A stretch of 64,000 bases of DNA, taken from NCBI RefSeq assembly GCF_000223905.1, contig NC_015948.1:186001-250000 (forward strand), given 5' to 3'. This DNA comes from Haloarcula hispanica ATCC 33960. GTDB lineage: Archaea; Halobacteriota; Halobacteria; Halobacteriales; Haloarculaceae. A program made the position numbers and the translations under genes. The notes under the pieces were generated by a model. It saw only the letters and a program-made list of their open reading frames with translations. It was not told the DNA's origin and searched no databases. Of the stretch, positions 18,851 to 28,687 are shown piece by piece (position 1 is the first letter of the stretch; every line of letters starts with the position of its first letter).

Positions 18851-20500
18851 ATGACGACAGACGATTCCCACCACGACGACGCATCGCCCGACGAGGACCG
18901 CCGCCAGTCGGGCGGAACGTGGCGGGAGCCTGACGCCCGCTCCGGCGGCGAGTCGGTGCTACCGGACGGCGGCACTGAGGCCGAAGGGGCCGACGAGGCG
19001 ACGCTCGACCCCTGGGGCTCCTCGACTATCGCCGACTACCGCAAACTGTTCGAGCAGTTCGGCATCGAGGCGTTCGACGAGGTGCTCCCCGAAGTTCCCA
19101 ATCCCCACTACCTGATGCGGCGGGGCGTCATCTTCGGCCACCGAGACTACCGACCGGTCGCCGAAGCGATGCGCAACGACGACCCCTTCGCCGCGCTGTC
19201 GGGGTTCATGCCGACCGGCGACCCCCACATCGGCCACAAGCTAGTCTTCGACGAAATCATCTGGCATCAACAGCAGGGCGGGGACGCACATGCGCTCATC
19301 GCGGACCTCGAAGCTCACAGCGCCCGCGGGCTGTCCTGGGACGAAATCGACGAGCACGCGACGGACTACGTCCTTTCGCTGCTTGCGCTCGGATTCGACC
19401 CCGATGAGGGGACGCTGTACCGCCAGTCCGACAACCGCGAGGTGCAGGACCTCGCGTTCGAACTCGGCGCGGAGGCGAACTTCTCGGAACTGCAGGCCAT
19501 CTACGACTTCGACGGCGAGACGGACGTCTCCCACATGCAGTCGGTCGTCACCCAGATGGCGGACATCCTCTACCCGCAACTGGACGGGCCGAAGCCGACG
19601 GTCATCCCCGTCGGCCCGGACCAGGACCCGCACATGCGGCTGGCCCGGGACCTCGCCGCGCGGATGCGGTTCTTCGGCGTGACGGAGGCCTTCGCCAGCT
19701 TCGAGGCCGACGCCGTCGAGCGGACGCTGCTCCGGCAGGCCTACGATGCTCGGGAGGAGTACGCCGAGGACGTCGACCGGCCGCGGTGTGGCGAGGCCGC
19801 CGACTGGCTGCGCGACCACCAGCCAGCGCCCGCCGACGCCCGCGAGTCCGTCGTCGCCAAACTCGCCGAGGCGGGCAAGGAACCGCTCCGCCCGCGAATC
19901 CGGTTCCTCGACCGCAACGCCACCGAGGCGGCCTTCGAGGCCCTCATCGAAGCCATCGACGGCGAGAAACGGGTGTACGACGAGCACATCGACACCTTCG
20001 ATCTGGACCACGCCGAGGCTGAGGAGCTGGCTCGCCAGGTCGAACTCGACAACGGCGGCTACGGCTTCCAGCCGCCGTCCTCGATCTACCACCGGTTCAT
20101 GACCGGCCTCACCGGCGGCAAGATGTCCTCGTCGATTCCAGCCTCCCACATCTCGCTGCTGGACGACCCGGAGGACGGCTACGACAAGGTAAAATCGGCG
20201 ACTACCGGCGGTCGCTCCACGGCCGAGGAACAGCGGGAGAAAGGCGGCAAAGCCGACGAGTGCCCGGTGTATGAACTGTACGCGTATCTGCTCTCGGGCG
20301 ACGACGACGAGTTCGCCAAAGAGGTCTACGACGAGTGCGTCGGCGGTGAACGCCTCTGTGGCGGCTGCAAAGAACAGGCCGCCGAGCTGATGGAGCAGTT
20401 CCTCGAAGAGCATCAGGAGAAACGCGCTGAGTGGGAAGACAGGCTCGAGGAACTCGACATCGACCTCGACTCCGACCGCGCGCCGACGAGCGCGGACTGA
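18851..20500 (+). CDS. trpS: Tryptophanyl-tRNA synthetase
   Basis: 549 aa class I synthetase of the archaeal/eukaryotic type. After an acidic, probably disordered N-terminal extension (1-60) the first catalytic signature is GFMPTGDPHIGHKLV (HIGH equivalent), and the KMSKS equivalent is GGKMSSSIPASH. The segment CVGGERLCGGCKEQAAELMEQFLEEHQEKR near the C-terminus is typical of this branch. Longer than most archaeal TrpRS because of the N-terminal extension and an insertion in the middle. It follows endA on the same strand with its own promoter. Confidence 0.96.
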   Translation: MTTDDSHHDDASPDEDRRQSGGTWREPDARSGGESVLPDGGTEAEGADEATLDPWGSSTIADYRKLFEQFGIEAFDEVLPEVPNPHYLMRRGVIFGHRDYRPVAEAMRNDDPFAALSGFMPTGDPHIGHKLVFDEIIWHQQQGGDAHALIADLEAHSARGLSWDEIDEHATDYVLSLLALGFDPDEGTLYRQSDNREVQDLAFELGAEANFSELQAIYDFDGETDVSHMQSVVTQMADILYPQLDGPKPTVIPVGPDQDPHMRLARDLAARMRFFGVTEAFASFEADAVERTLLRQAYDAREEYAEDVDRPRCGEAADWLRDHQPAPADARESVVAKLAEAGKEPLRPRIRFLDRNATEAAFEALIEAIDGEKRVYDEHIDTFDLDHAEAEELARQVELDNGGYGFQPPSSIYHRFMTGLTGGKMSSSIPASHISLLDDPEDGYDKVKSATTGGRSTAEEQREKGGKADECPVYELYAYLLSGDDDEFAKEVYDECVGGERLCGGCKEQAAELMEQFLEEHQEKRAEWEDRLEELDIDLDSDRAPTSAD

Positions 20501-20550
20501 GAACCGGGCCGCCACACATGTTTCGTGTCGAGACGAGTACACGCACAACG

Positions 20551-20560
20551 CTTTTAGCCG
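20551..20560 (+). promoter_or_regulatory. TATA box of the pheST leader transcript
   Basis: CTTTTAGCCG lies 21-30 nt upstream of the ATG at 20581. This spacing places the transcription start at or next to that ATG, so the leader-peptide ORF would be translated as a leaderless mRNA. Confidence 0.6.
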
Positions 20561-20580
20561 CTAATCACAATCGCTCAGAT

Positions 20581-20658
20581 ATGGCACCCGAATCCCACCC
20601 AGGCGTCGCTCGTCAGCCACTCGACAGTCCGGGGTTCGGCTTCTTCTTCGCTGCCTGA
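20581..20658 (+). CDS. Putative 25-residue Phe-rich leader peptide of pheST
   Basis: The ORF begins MAPESHPGVARQPL and ends GFGFFFAA followed by TGA. Four of residues 19-23 are phenylalanine, all TTC codons. It starts at the predicted transcription start, 21-30 nt after a TATA box, and ends 114 nt before pheS, which encodes the enzyme that charges tRNA-Phe. This is the arrangement of bacterial attenuator peptides (compare pheM of enteric bacteria). A stable hairpin follows the stop after 12 nt. That it is translated and regulates pheST is inference; the Phe cluster, promoter spacing and position are seen directly. Confidence 0.6.
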   Translation: MAPESHPGVARQPLDSPGFGFFFAA

Positions 20659-20670
20659 TCGTGTGTGGAC

Positions 20671-20747
20671 TCTGACGGCGTCGAGAGGCGTGGTCAGACG
20701 AAACCGCGAACAGGAAGTGAGAACCGTTAACTGAGCGACCCGCGGTT
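20671..20747 (+). promoter_or_regulatory. Candidate attenuator structures between leader peptide and pheS
   Basis: Hairpin 1: TCTGAC (20671-20676) pairs with GTCAGA (20693-20698), with an inner CGTC-GAGA-GGCG stem-loop. Hairpin 2: AACCGCG (20702-20708) can pair with CGCGGTT (20741-20747); the same right arm can instead pair with AACCG at 20722-20726, so two structures compete. There is no T-run after hairpin 1, so this is not a classical intrinsic terminator. Confidence 0.4.
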
Positions 20748-20772
20748 ATCCCCACAAGACCGAGACACCCGT

Positions 20773-22284
20773 ATGAAACGACCACAGGCACAGGTGGCCG
20801 TCCTGCAGGCCGCCGACGCACAGGAAGACAGGCGTATCGACGACGTGGCTGCGGAGGCTGACCTCAAGCCGGAAGCGGCCACCAGAGCGGCGTTCGAACT
20901 CGAAGCCGACGGACTGCTTGCCGTCTCCGAGGAGACGCTGGAACACTACGAACTCACCGAGGAAGGCGACCAGTACGTCCGCGAGAGTCTGCCCGAACAG
21001 GACCTTTACGAGGCAGCTATCGACGCCGGCGCAGCTGATGGTCCGGTCCAGATGGGACAGGTCATCGGCGCGTCTGGCCTCGAAGGCGGCGCGGTCGACA
21101 TCGCGCTCTCGAACTACGCCCGCAAGGCTTACGGTGAGATCGACAGCGGCGAAATCACGGCCAACCAAGACGCCGACCCCGGGTCCGACCCCGAGATGCT
21201 GGCACTGGAGGCCGTCGCAGACGGGCGTGTCGAGGACGCCGATGCGGACGCGCTCGAGCAGTTGGAACGGCGTGGGCTCCTCGACGTGCGTGAGGAAACC
21301 GTCCGCTCGGTCCAGCTCACCGACGACGGTGTCACCGCGCTGATGGAAGGTGTCGAAGCCGCCGAGACGGTTGACCAGCTCACCCCCGAGATGCTCACCA
21401 GCGGCGAGTGGGAGGACGTTGCCTTTACCGAGTACAACGTCGAGGCCGACGCCGAGGACGTGAGCCACGGCAAGGAGCACATCCTCCGCCAGACGGCCAA
21501 TCGCGTGAAGGACACGCTCGTCGGCATGGGCTTCTCCGAGATGGAGGGCCCCCACGCCGACGCCCAGTTCTGGATCAACGACTGCCTGTTCATGCCACAG
21601 GACCACCCGGCGCGGACCCACTGGGACCAGTTCGCCCTGGAGGAGCCAGAGGAGATCGGCCACCTCCCCCCGGACCTCGTCGAGCGGGTCCGCTCGGCCC
21701 ACAGGGACGGCGTCGGCCCCGACGGCGAGGGGTACCACTCGCCGTGGACCGAGGACATCGCCCGCGGGATGGACCTACGGGGCCACACCACCTCGCTGTC
21801 GATGCGCTATCTCTCGGGCCATCAGGTCGGCGAACTCGACCCGCCCGAACGCTACTTCAGCGTCGAGAAGGTGTACCGCAACGACACGCTCGACCCGACC
21901 CACCTGCTCGAGTTCTTCCAGATTGAAGGCTGGGTGATGGCCGAGGACCTCTCCGTGCGGGACCTGATGGGGACGTTTACGGAGTTCTACGAACAGTTCG
22001 GTATCACTGATCTGGAATTCAAGCCCCACTACAACCCCTACACGGAGCCGAGCTTCGAACTGTTCGGCACCCACCCCGAGACCGGCGAGGTCGTCGAGGT
22101 CGGCAACTCCGGTATCTTCCGCGACGAGGTGCTCACGCCGCTCGGCGTCGACTGCGACGTGATGGCGTGGGGCCTCTCGCTCGAACGACTACTCATGCTC
22201 ATGTATGGCTTCGAGGACATCCGCGACGTGCACGGGACGCTCTGTGATCTTGAACTGCTGCGGGAGACGGAGGTGATGCGCTGA
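20773..22284 (+). CDS. pheS: Phenylalanyl-tRNA synthetase alpha subunit
   Basis: 503 aa archaeal-type alpha chain. The N-terminal winged-helix region (VAVLQAADAQEDRRIDDVAAEADLKPEAATRAAFEL...) binds tRNA. The class II catalytic domain starts near 230 and contains motif 2-like segments (RTHWDQF, VYRNDTLDPTHLLEFFQIEGWVMAE) and motif 3 in GWGL-like VMAWGLSLERLLMLMYG. It aminoacylates tRNA-Phe as part of a heterotetramer with PheT, whose start overlaps the pheS stop by one base. Confidence 0.97.
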   Translation: MKRPQAQVAVLQAADAQEDRRIDDVAAEADLKPEAATRAAFELEADGLLAVSEETLEHYELTEEGDQYVRESLPEQDLYEAAIDAGAADGPVQMGQVIGASGLEGGAVDIALSNYARKAYGEIDSGEITANQDADPGSDPEMLALEAVADGRVEDADADALEQLERRGLLDVREETVRSVQLTDDGVTALMEGVEAAETVDQLTPEMLTSGEWEDVAFTEYNVEADAEDVSHGKEHILRQTANRVKDTLVGMGFSEMEGPHADAQFWINDCLFMPQDHPARTHWDQFALEEPEEIGHLPPDLVERVRSAHRDGVGPDGEGYHSPWTEDIARGMDLRGHTTSLSMRYLSGHQVGELDPPERYFSVEKVYRNDTLDPTHLLEFFQIEGWVMAEDLSVRDLMGTFTEFYEQFGITDLEFKPHYNPYTEPSFELFGTHPETGEVVEVGNSGIFRDEVLTPLGVDCDVMAWGLSLERLLMLMYGFEDIRDVHGTLCDLELLRETEVMR

Positions 22285-24026
22285 TGCCGGTCGTCGACGT
22301 CGACCCCGATGAACTACGGTATCTGACTGGGCACGACGAAAAAGACGACGACGAACTCAAGTCGGACCTGTTCAATCTCGGGCTGGAATTCGAGGGCTGG
22401 ACCGAGGACGACGAGTTCCAGCTAGAGTTCGCGCCCGACAGACTCGACCGCCTTTCCGTCGAGGGGGTCGCGCGGTCGCTGCGCTACCACTACGGCGACG
22501 ACCGCGGCGTGGAGGTCCCCAACACGAACAGCGCCGACTGGAGCATCGAGGTCGAGGACCAGCCCGACGAGCGTCCCTACGTCACCGGCGCTATCGTCCG
22601 CGGCCTGGATATGGACGAAGCGGCGCTGGAGTCGCTCATCCAACTGCAGGAGAAGCTCCACGCGACGATGGGCCGCAAGCGGGCGAAAGGCGCGATTGGG
22701 GTTCACGACCTGACGATGTTGAAAGGCGACTCGGTCACGGACGAGACTGGCAAGTCTATCACCTACACCAGCGCCGACCCGGACGAGGCGACGTTCGTCC
22801 CGCTGGACGCCGACGCGGAGATGACCCCCAGCGAGGTCATGGCGTCTCACGAAACCGGCCAGACCTACGGTGACCTCGTGGCCGACTTCGACCGCGTCCC
22901 GGCCATCTACGACGCAATCGGCCTGTTCTCGTTCCCGCCGGTCATCAACGGCCGCCGGACCGAGGTCAGCGTCGACTCCCGGGACCTGTTCATCGAGATG
23001 ACCGGGACCGACCAGTGGACCATCGACCACATGTGTAATATCGTCTGCTACGCGCTCGCCGCCCGCGGCGGCCAGGTCGAGAAGGTCGACGTGTCCTACG
23101 CTGATGACGCGCCCGGAGAGTACGCCGGCAAGACGCTGGAACGGCCGGACTTCTCCGTCCGGACGAAGACGGTCACGCACGACCGCATCGAGTCCATCCT
23201 CGGCGTCTCGCTGGATAGCCGCGAGGTCATCGACTACGCCGAGCGCGCTGGCCTCGACGCGAGCGAGACTGAATCTGACGACGGTGTGGCATACGACGTT
23301 GAGGTCCCACCGTACCGCGTCGATGTCATCCACCCGCTGGACATCATCGACGACATCGGCCGGGCGCTCGGATTCAACAGCCTCGAACCGACTTACCCCG
23401 ACGTGTCGACGGTCGGCGGTCGGCATGAACGGTCTCGGCTTGAGGACGCCGCCCGCGACGCTCTGGTCGGGCTGGGCTTCGAGGATTTGCTGAACTTCCA
23501 CATGATAAACGAGGCCGAGAACTTCGAGCGAATGGGCCTTGACCCCGACAACCCGGACGGGGATGTCGTCGGCCAGACCGACCCGGTCACCATTCAGGAG
23601 CCCTACAGCGAGGACTACACCATTCTCCGGACGTGGGCGCTCCCGTCCATCATGATGGTGCTGGAAAACAACACCCACCGGAGCTACCCGCAGGACCTCG
23701 CCGAAATCGGGCTGGCCGCCGGTCTCGACGACTCGGAGAACACCGGCGTCGCCGAACACCGCACTGTTGCCGCCGCGCTCGCGCGCACGGACGCCTCATA
23801 CGAGGACGCGAAGGCCCGCCTGCAGGCGCTCGCCGACGCCTTCGACAAGGACCTCGAAACGCCACCAACCACGCATCCGTCGTTCATCGGCGGCCGCGCC
23901 GCCGAGGTCGTCCTCGACGGTGAATCGGCCGGTGTCATCGGCGAGATTCATCCGAAAGTGCTCGTCGAGCACGACCTGGAGCTGCCGGTCGCAGCATTCG
24001 AGTTCCGGCTGGACGCGCTGGAATAG
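22284..24026 (+). CDS. pheT: Phenylalanyl-tRNA synthetase beta subunit
   Basis: 580 aa archaeal-length beta chain (bacterial ones are about 800). It contains the B1-type N-terminal domain (VVDVDPDELRYLTGHDEKDDD), the B3/4 editing-like region (DLFIEMTGTDQWTIDHMCNIVCYALAARGG), the B5 DNA-binding-fold domain (RTKTVTHDRIESILGVSLDSREVIDYAERAGL) and a degenerate class II domain ending VLVEHDLELPVAAFEFRLD. The TGATG overlap with pheS shows coupled translation. Confidence 0.97.
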   Translation: MPVVDVDPDELRYLTGHDEKDDDELKSDLFNLGLEFEGWTEDDEFQLEFAPDRLDRLSVEGVARSLRYHYGDDRGVEVPNTNSADWSIEVEDQPDERPYVTGAIVRGLDMDEAALESLIQLQEKLHATMGRKRAKGAIGVHDLTMLKGDSVTDETGKSITYTSADPDEATFVPLDADAEMTPSEVMASHETGQTYGDLVADFDRVPAIYDAIGLFSFPPVINGRRTEVSVDSRDLFIEMTGTDQWTIDHMCNIVCYALAARGGQVEKVDVSYADDAPGEYAGKTLERPDFSVRTKTVTHDRIESILGVSLDSREVIDYAERAGLDASETESDDGVAYDVEVPPYRVDVIHPLDIIDDIGRALGFNSLEPTYPDVSTVGGRHERSRLEDAARDALVGLGFEDLLNFHMINEAENFERMGLDPDNPDGDVVGQTDPVTIQEPYSEDYTILRTWALPSIMMVLENNTHRSYPQDLAEIGLAAGLDDSENTGVAEHRTVAAALARTDASYEDAKARLQALADAFDKDLETPPTTHPSFIGGRAAEVVLDGESAGVIGEIHPKVLVEHDLELPVAAFEFRLDALE

Positions 24027-24071
24027 CTTCGACTGCGAGCGGAGTGAGCGTCCAATTCTCTCCGCGCTGCT

Positions 24072-24551
24072 CTACTTGTCGCTCGGGTACACGTACTCTA
24101 CGTCGCTCGGTTTTCCTGTGGCCTCTTCGTCGGTTTCGACCACGATGGTCGAGGAGAGCTTGTTGAACAGCCGCAGGCCCTCTTCCTCGTAGGCAAGCCA
24201 GCCGACGAGGATGTCGATGGGGAGCAGGAACGCCTTCCCGAAGCTCTCGATGGCTGCCGTGCCGTAATCGATGGCGTTGCCGCGTTCGTCTGTCACGGCG
24301 ATGTTCATCACCATTTTCCCGACCGACTGCCCTTGCCGGCCTTCGAGCACTGTCCAGTAGACGAACAGCCCGAGCCCGTTCAGGCCGGTGACCGGAGTGG
24401 TACCCGAGAGGCCGCCGGCCAGGAGAGAGAACACGCCAGCGGTCTCGCCAAGTGCGGAGAGGACGGCACCGACGAGCAGGATGTCGAGGAGCCACGCGAG
24501 AAAGCGGTCGTCCCAGGCGGCGATGTGCAGGGTGCGGGGACTGTCATCCAT
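24072..24551 (-). CDS. RDD-family membrane protein
   Basis: 159 aa. The RDD signature region is WDDRFLAWLLDILLVGAVLSAL near the N-terminus, followed by YWTVLEGRQGQSVGKMVMNIAVTDERG, the typical Gly-x-x-Gly-Lys segment after the second helix. Two to three transmembrane helices. RDD proteins are of varied or unknown function, some acting as ion antiporters. Convergent with pheT and divergent in direction from it. Confidence 0.85.
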   Translation of the reverse strand: MDDSPRTLHIAAWDDRFLAWLLDILLVGAVLSALGETAGVFSLLAGGLSGTTPVTGLNGLGLFVYWTVLEGRQGQSVGKMVMNIAVTDERGNAIDYGTAAIESFGKAFLLPIDILVGWLAYEEEGLRLFNKLSSTIVVETDEEATGKPSDVEYVYPSDK

Positions 24552-24590
24552 GCTGGCGGTTCGCCGTAACTGTACTTCAAGATTCGCCGG

Positions 24591-25643
24591 CTACAGGTCC
24601 ACGCCGACGGCGTCCTCGGCCGAGTCGAAGCCGTCCTCCGCGAGCAGGTCGAGCAGCCCCTCGTTGATTTCGCGGGCGATGGACGGGCCGCGGTACACTA
24701 GGCCGGTGTACAGTTGGACGAGTGAAGCCCCGGCCCGAATCTTCCGGTATGCACCCTCCGCCGTCGAGACGCCGCCGACGCCGACGACGGGCACGTCGAC
24801 GCGCTCGGCGACGAACCGGACCATCTCGGTCGCCTGGTTCTCGATCGGCTTCCCCGAGAGGCCGCCCGTCTCGACCGCGTTCGGCGAGCGCAGACTGGCG
24901 GGCCGTTCCGTCGTCGTGTTGGTCGCGACGACGCCGTCTAGGTCGAGTTCAGTCACCAGATCAAGTGCATCCTCAACTGCCGGCTCGGGGAGGTCCGGCG
25001 AGAGCTTCACGAGCAGCGGGGCCGCGCCAGCGTCCTGTAGCTCACTGAGGATCGCTTCCATCGCGTCGCGGTTCTGGAGCTCCTCGAAGCCCTCCGAGTT
25101 TGGACAGGAGACGTTGACGACGAAGAAGTCCCCGCCTTCGGCGACGCGTTCGTACGTGGTCCGGTAGTCGTCGGGGGCCTCGCTCGTTCCGACGTGTTCG
25201 GTCTTGGCGATGTTGACGCCGACCGGGAACGGCGCATCGACGTTCTTCAGTCGCTCGCCGATGACGATGGCCCCGTCGTTGTTCAGGCCCATTCGGTTGA
25301 TGATGGCCTCGTCCTCCCTGAGCCGGAACATCCGCGGGCGGGCGTTGCCGGCCTGTGGCTCGGCCGTGACGCCGCCGACCTCGGCGAAACCGAAGCCGAG
25401 CGACGCCAGCGCTCCGGGGATGGTCGCGTTCTTGTCGAAGCCGGCCGCGACCCCAACTGGGTTGTCGAAGGTCTGGTCAAACGCCTCCACTGCGAGTCGG
25501 TCGTCAGCGACGGTGTAGCGGTCGGCCATCGCCTCGGCGACCCGCGTTCCGTCGACTGCCTCCAGCAGTCGGTGGACGCTCCGGTTGGCAGTTTCGGCTG
25601 GCAGTGAAAACAGGAGTGGTTTCGCGATATCGTAGGGTCTCAT
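24591..25643 (-). CDS. pyrD: Dihydroorotate dehydrogenase, class 2-like (quinone type)
   Basis: 350 aa from the ATG at 25643 (MRPYDIAKPLLFSLPAETANRSV). It oxidises dihydroorotate to orotate in pyrimidine synthesis. The N-terminal helices and FDNPVGVAAGFDKNATIP, NRMGLNNDG and GGVSTAEGAYRKIRAGASLVQLYTGLVY are those of membrane-linked class 2 enzymes with FMN. The catalytic-base motif reads NVSCPNSEG with Cys at residue 180; class 2 enzymes normally have Ser there and class 1 have Cys. The long 5' open extension is discarded because it is not similar to any PyrD start. Confidence 0.95.
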   Translation of the reverse strand: MRPYDIAKPLLFSLPAETANRSVHRLLEAVDGTRVAEAMADRYTVADDRLAVEAFDQTFDNPVGVAAGFDKNATIPGALASLGFGFAEVGGVTAEPQAGNARPRMFRLREDEAIINRMGLNNDGAIVIGERLKNVDAPFPVGVNIAKTEHVGTSEAPDDYRTTYERVAEGGDFFVVNVSCPNSEGFEELQNRDAMEAILSELQDAGAAPLLVKLSPDLPEPAVEDALDLVTELDLDGVVATNTTTERPASLRSPNAVETGGLSGKPIENQATEMVRFVAERVDVPVVGVGGVSTAEGAYRKIRAGASLVQLYTGLVYRGPSIAREINEGLLDLLAEDGFDSAEDAVGVDL

Positions 25644-25748
25644 TGTGATGGTAGTCCGGTTGGCCCGAAAAACAGTGGTGACCGGTTGATATCGGGCGAT
25701 GGCTCCGGCATCTCCGCCCGGTGGCACTGTGTCACCGTCGATGGTGCC

Positions 25749-25946
25749 TCAAAAGTCGTGTTCGACCTCTTCGGGGTCGGCCTTCTGGATGATAATCTTG
25801 TTGTCACGGACGCGGACGAACACCTCGTCGCCGATCTCCATCCCGGCCACGGCCAGCTCGTCTTCGTGAATGTTGATATGTACGTTGTGGTACTCGCCGT
25901 CCTCATCTTTGGCGCCACTCGGGCTGAGCTTCTTCTTTCGCACCAT
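25749..25946 (-). CDS. Small AbrB-like protein
   Basis: 65 aa: basic start MVRKKKLSPSG, then VHINIHEDELAVAGMEIGDEVFVRVRDNKIIIQKAD. The pattern of short beta strands with G-D-E-V-x-V and a final I-I-I-Q resembles the swapped-hairpin AbrB/SpoVT fold of transcription factors and antitoxins. No toxin gene is adjacent, so a stand-alone DNA-binding protein is more likely than an antitoxin. Family assignment is by eye. Confidence 0.7.
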   Translation of the reverse strand: MVRKKKLSPSGAKDEDGEYHNVHINIHEDELAVAGMEIGDEVFVRVRDNKIIIQKADPEEVEHDF

Positions 25947-26104
25947 CGCGCTATCCTACTCCGCACTTCACCGCAGGATACACTTAAGTCTACCGTGCCG
26001 CCGGCCGCTGGCTGGTGGTTTTGTGGACGCGCGTGACGATTTCGACCCGAATATTCGGCTTGAACTGGCCGGTTTGCTGGTTTGAACCGGTACGTGATGG
26101 CTTC

Positions 26105-26155
26105 AATTTATAAAGGTACCCCCCGACGGAGGGCGGATTGGGGGGTATATTTATG
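26105..26155 (+). promoter_or_regulatory. MC1 promoter with two TATA boxes and an inverted repeat between them
   Basis: TATA candidates are TTTATAAAGG (about 26107-26116) and GTATATTTATG (26145-26154). Between them the perfect 8-bp inverted repeat TACCCCCC (26117-26124) and GGGGGGTA (26140-26147) overlaps the 5' edge of the second box. The second box would give a leader of about 20 nt to the ATG at 26195. The inverted repeat is placed like an operator. Confidence 0.5.
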
Positions 26156-26194
26156 TTCTGCCATGTGCTGAATTGGCATGGAGCGGTGAAATCC

Positions 26195-26503
26195 ATGGCA
26201 CCCGACAGTGACAAGCGCAACTTCGCACTGCGCGAAGACGGTGACGAATCGAGCGTCTTCTCGGGCGGAACACCTCGACAGGCTGCGCTGAAGGCAGCAC
26301 GTCGACTCGAGCCGGCCGACGGTGAAGATCAGGCTGACCCTGAGGAGATACGACTACGGGAGAAAGGAACCCACAAAGTCCACATCTACGAGGCGTGGGC
26401 ATGGGTCGAGGAAGCACCCGACGACAAACCCGACTGGATGCCCGGCGACATCACGAAAGGGAACGTCTCGAAGCAGGGCGTCGAACACCTAGACGAGATC
26501 TAG
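26195..26503 (+). CDS. Chromosomal protein MC1 (archaeal chromatin protein)
   Basis: 102 aa. MC1 is a small monomeric DNA-bending protein that compacts DNA in Methanosarcina and haloarchaea. The family is recognised by KRNFALREDGDESSVFSGGTPRQAALKAARR, EEIRLREKGTHKVHIYEAWAW, and KPDWMPGDITKGNVSKQGVEHL. Haloarchaeal copies, like this one, carry more acidic residues than the methanogen protein. The ATG at 26195 fits the family start (MAPDSDKRNFALRE). It lies just upstream of the rRNA promoters, transcribed in the same direction. Confidence 0.95.
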   Translation: MAPDSDKRNFALREDGDESSVFSGGTPRQAALKAARRLEPADGEDQADPEEIRLREKGTHKVHIYEAWAWVEEAPDDKPDWMPGDITKGNVSKQGVEHLDEI

Positions 26504-27043
26504 GTCGCATTCCCGACATTTTCGGTGCAACGCCCGGCCGGTAGCGGCTGCTGTAACTGTTCGTGCGCGCGCGGAGTCGACGTCTGTTTCGGCGTCCCAT
26601 TCCCGACACGCCGTACTGACCGTCTGCAGTCGTGTGCAACACTCTCCCCCGTGTAATCTTGTCCCGTAGGCGACTCCCTTCGACGGGGTTAAGTGTGGCT
26701 CACCCATCGGAATGAAATGCGAACGCGGACAGGGGCCGACGCCCCCGAACGAACGCACTCGTTCCGACGCCCTTAAGTGTAACAGGGCATTCGGAATGAA
26801 CGCGAAGGTCGCTCGCGTCGTGCGGTTCGACGCGAGCCCCATCCGATGCCCTTAAGTGTAATAGGGCACTCGGAATGAACGCGAACGACGTTCGGTCGGG
26901 GTGTTGAACCCCTGCCGACACGGACCAGGCGGGATCGACTCGCCAACGAAACTCGAAGCCTTTATGGTGGCTTCGAGACAACAATCAGGTCCGAAGAAAT
27001 GAGGATTCCACCCCTGCGGTCCGCCGTCAAGATGGGATCTGAT
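26504..27043 (+). promoter_or_regulatory. rRNA operon promoter region with serial repeated promoters
   Basis: No gene is seen here. Three promoter repeats of the form (C)TTAAGTGT...CGGAATGAA are at 26689, 26773 and 26852 (spacings 84 and 79 bp). Each has a T(T/C)CGA(C/T)G-like block about 8-10 bp upstream of the TATA. The downstream CGGAATGAACGCGAA probably covers the start site. A fourth candidate, CGAAGCCTTTATGG, is at about 26954-26967. Such tandem promoters are known for halobacterial rRNA operons and boost output. Confidence 0.85.
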
Positions 27044-27079
27044 GTTAGCCCTGATAGTTCGGTGACACTCGGTCGACGG
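27044..27079 (+). other. 16S processing stem, left strand, with bulge-helix-bulge
   Basis: Pairs with 28688-28723. From outside in: a 17-bp helix GTTAGCCCTGATAGTTC, then GGTG:CACC (4 bp) flanked by two 3-nt bulges (TAT on the right strand, ACA at 27065-27067 on the left), then CTCGGTCGACGG pairing with CCGTCGACCGGG. This is the exact archaeal bulge-helix-bulge geometry cut by EndA. Confidence 0.9.
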
Positions 27080-27107
27080 GTGTCCTCGAACACCCTTCGA
27101 TAGCGAC

Positions 27108-27159
27108 CACACCCATTATATGGGTGTGATCCCGCCTAACCCCCCGGCATTGTGCCGGG
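27108..27159 (+). other. Hairpins just upstream of the 16S 5' end
   Basis: Two local stems: CACACCCAT-TAT-ATGGGTGTG (27108-27128) and CCCGGCA-TTG-TGCCGGG (27143-27159). The second ends four nucleotides before the 16S start. They probably help fold the 5' precursor. Confidence 0.6.
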
Positions 27160-27163
27160 ATAC

Positions 27164-28635
<1,472 letters not shown>

Positions 28636-28687
28636 ACTGATCGGGATCAGGCCTCTGGCCTGACCCACCTTTCGGTGTTCGAGAACT

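Noticed and set aside
25749-25946. Antitoxin of a toxin-antitoxin pair
   Set aside because: AbrB-like fold is possible, but no small toxin gene lies next to it.
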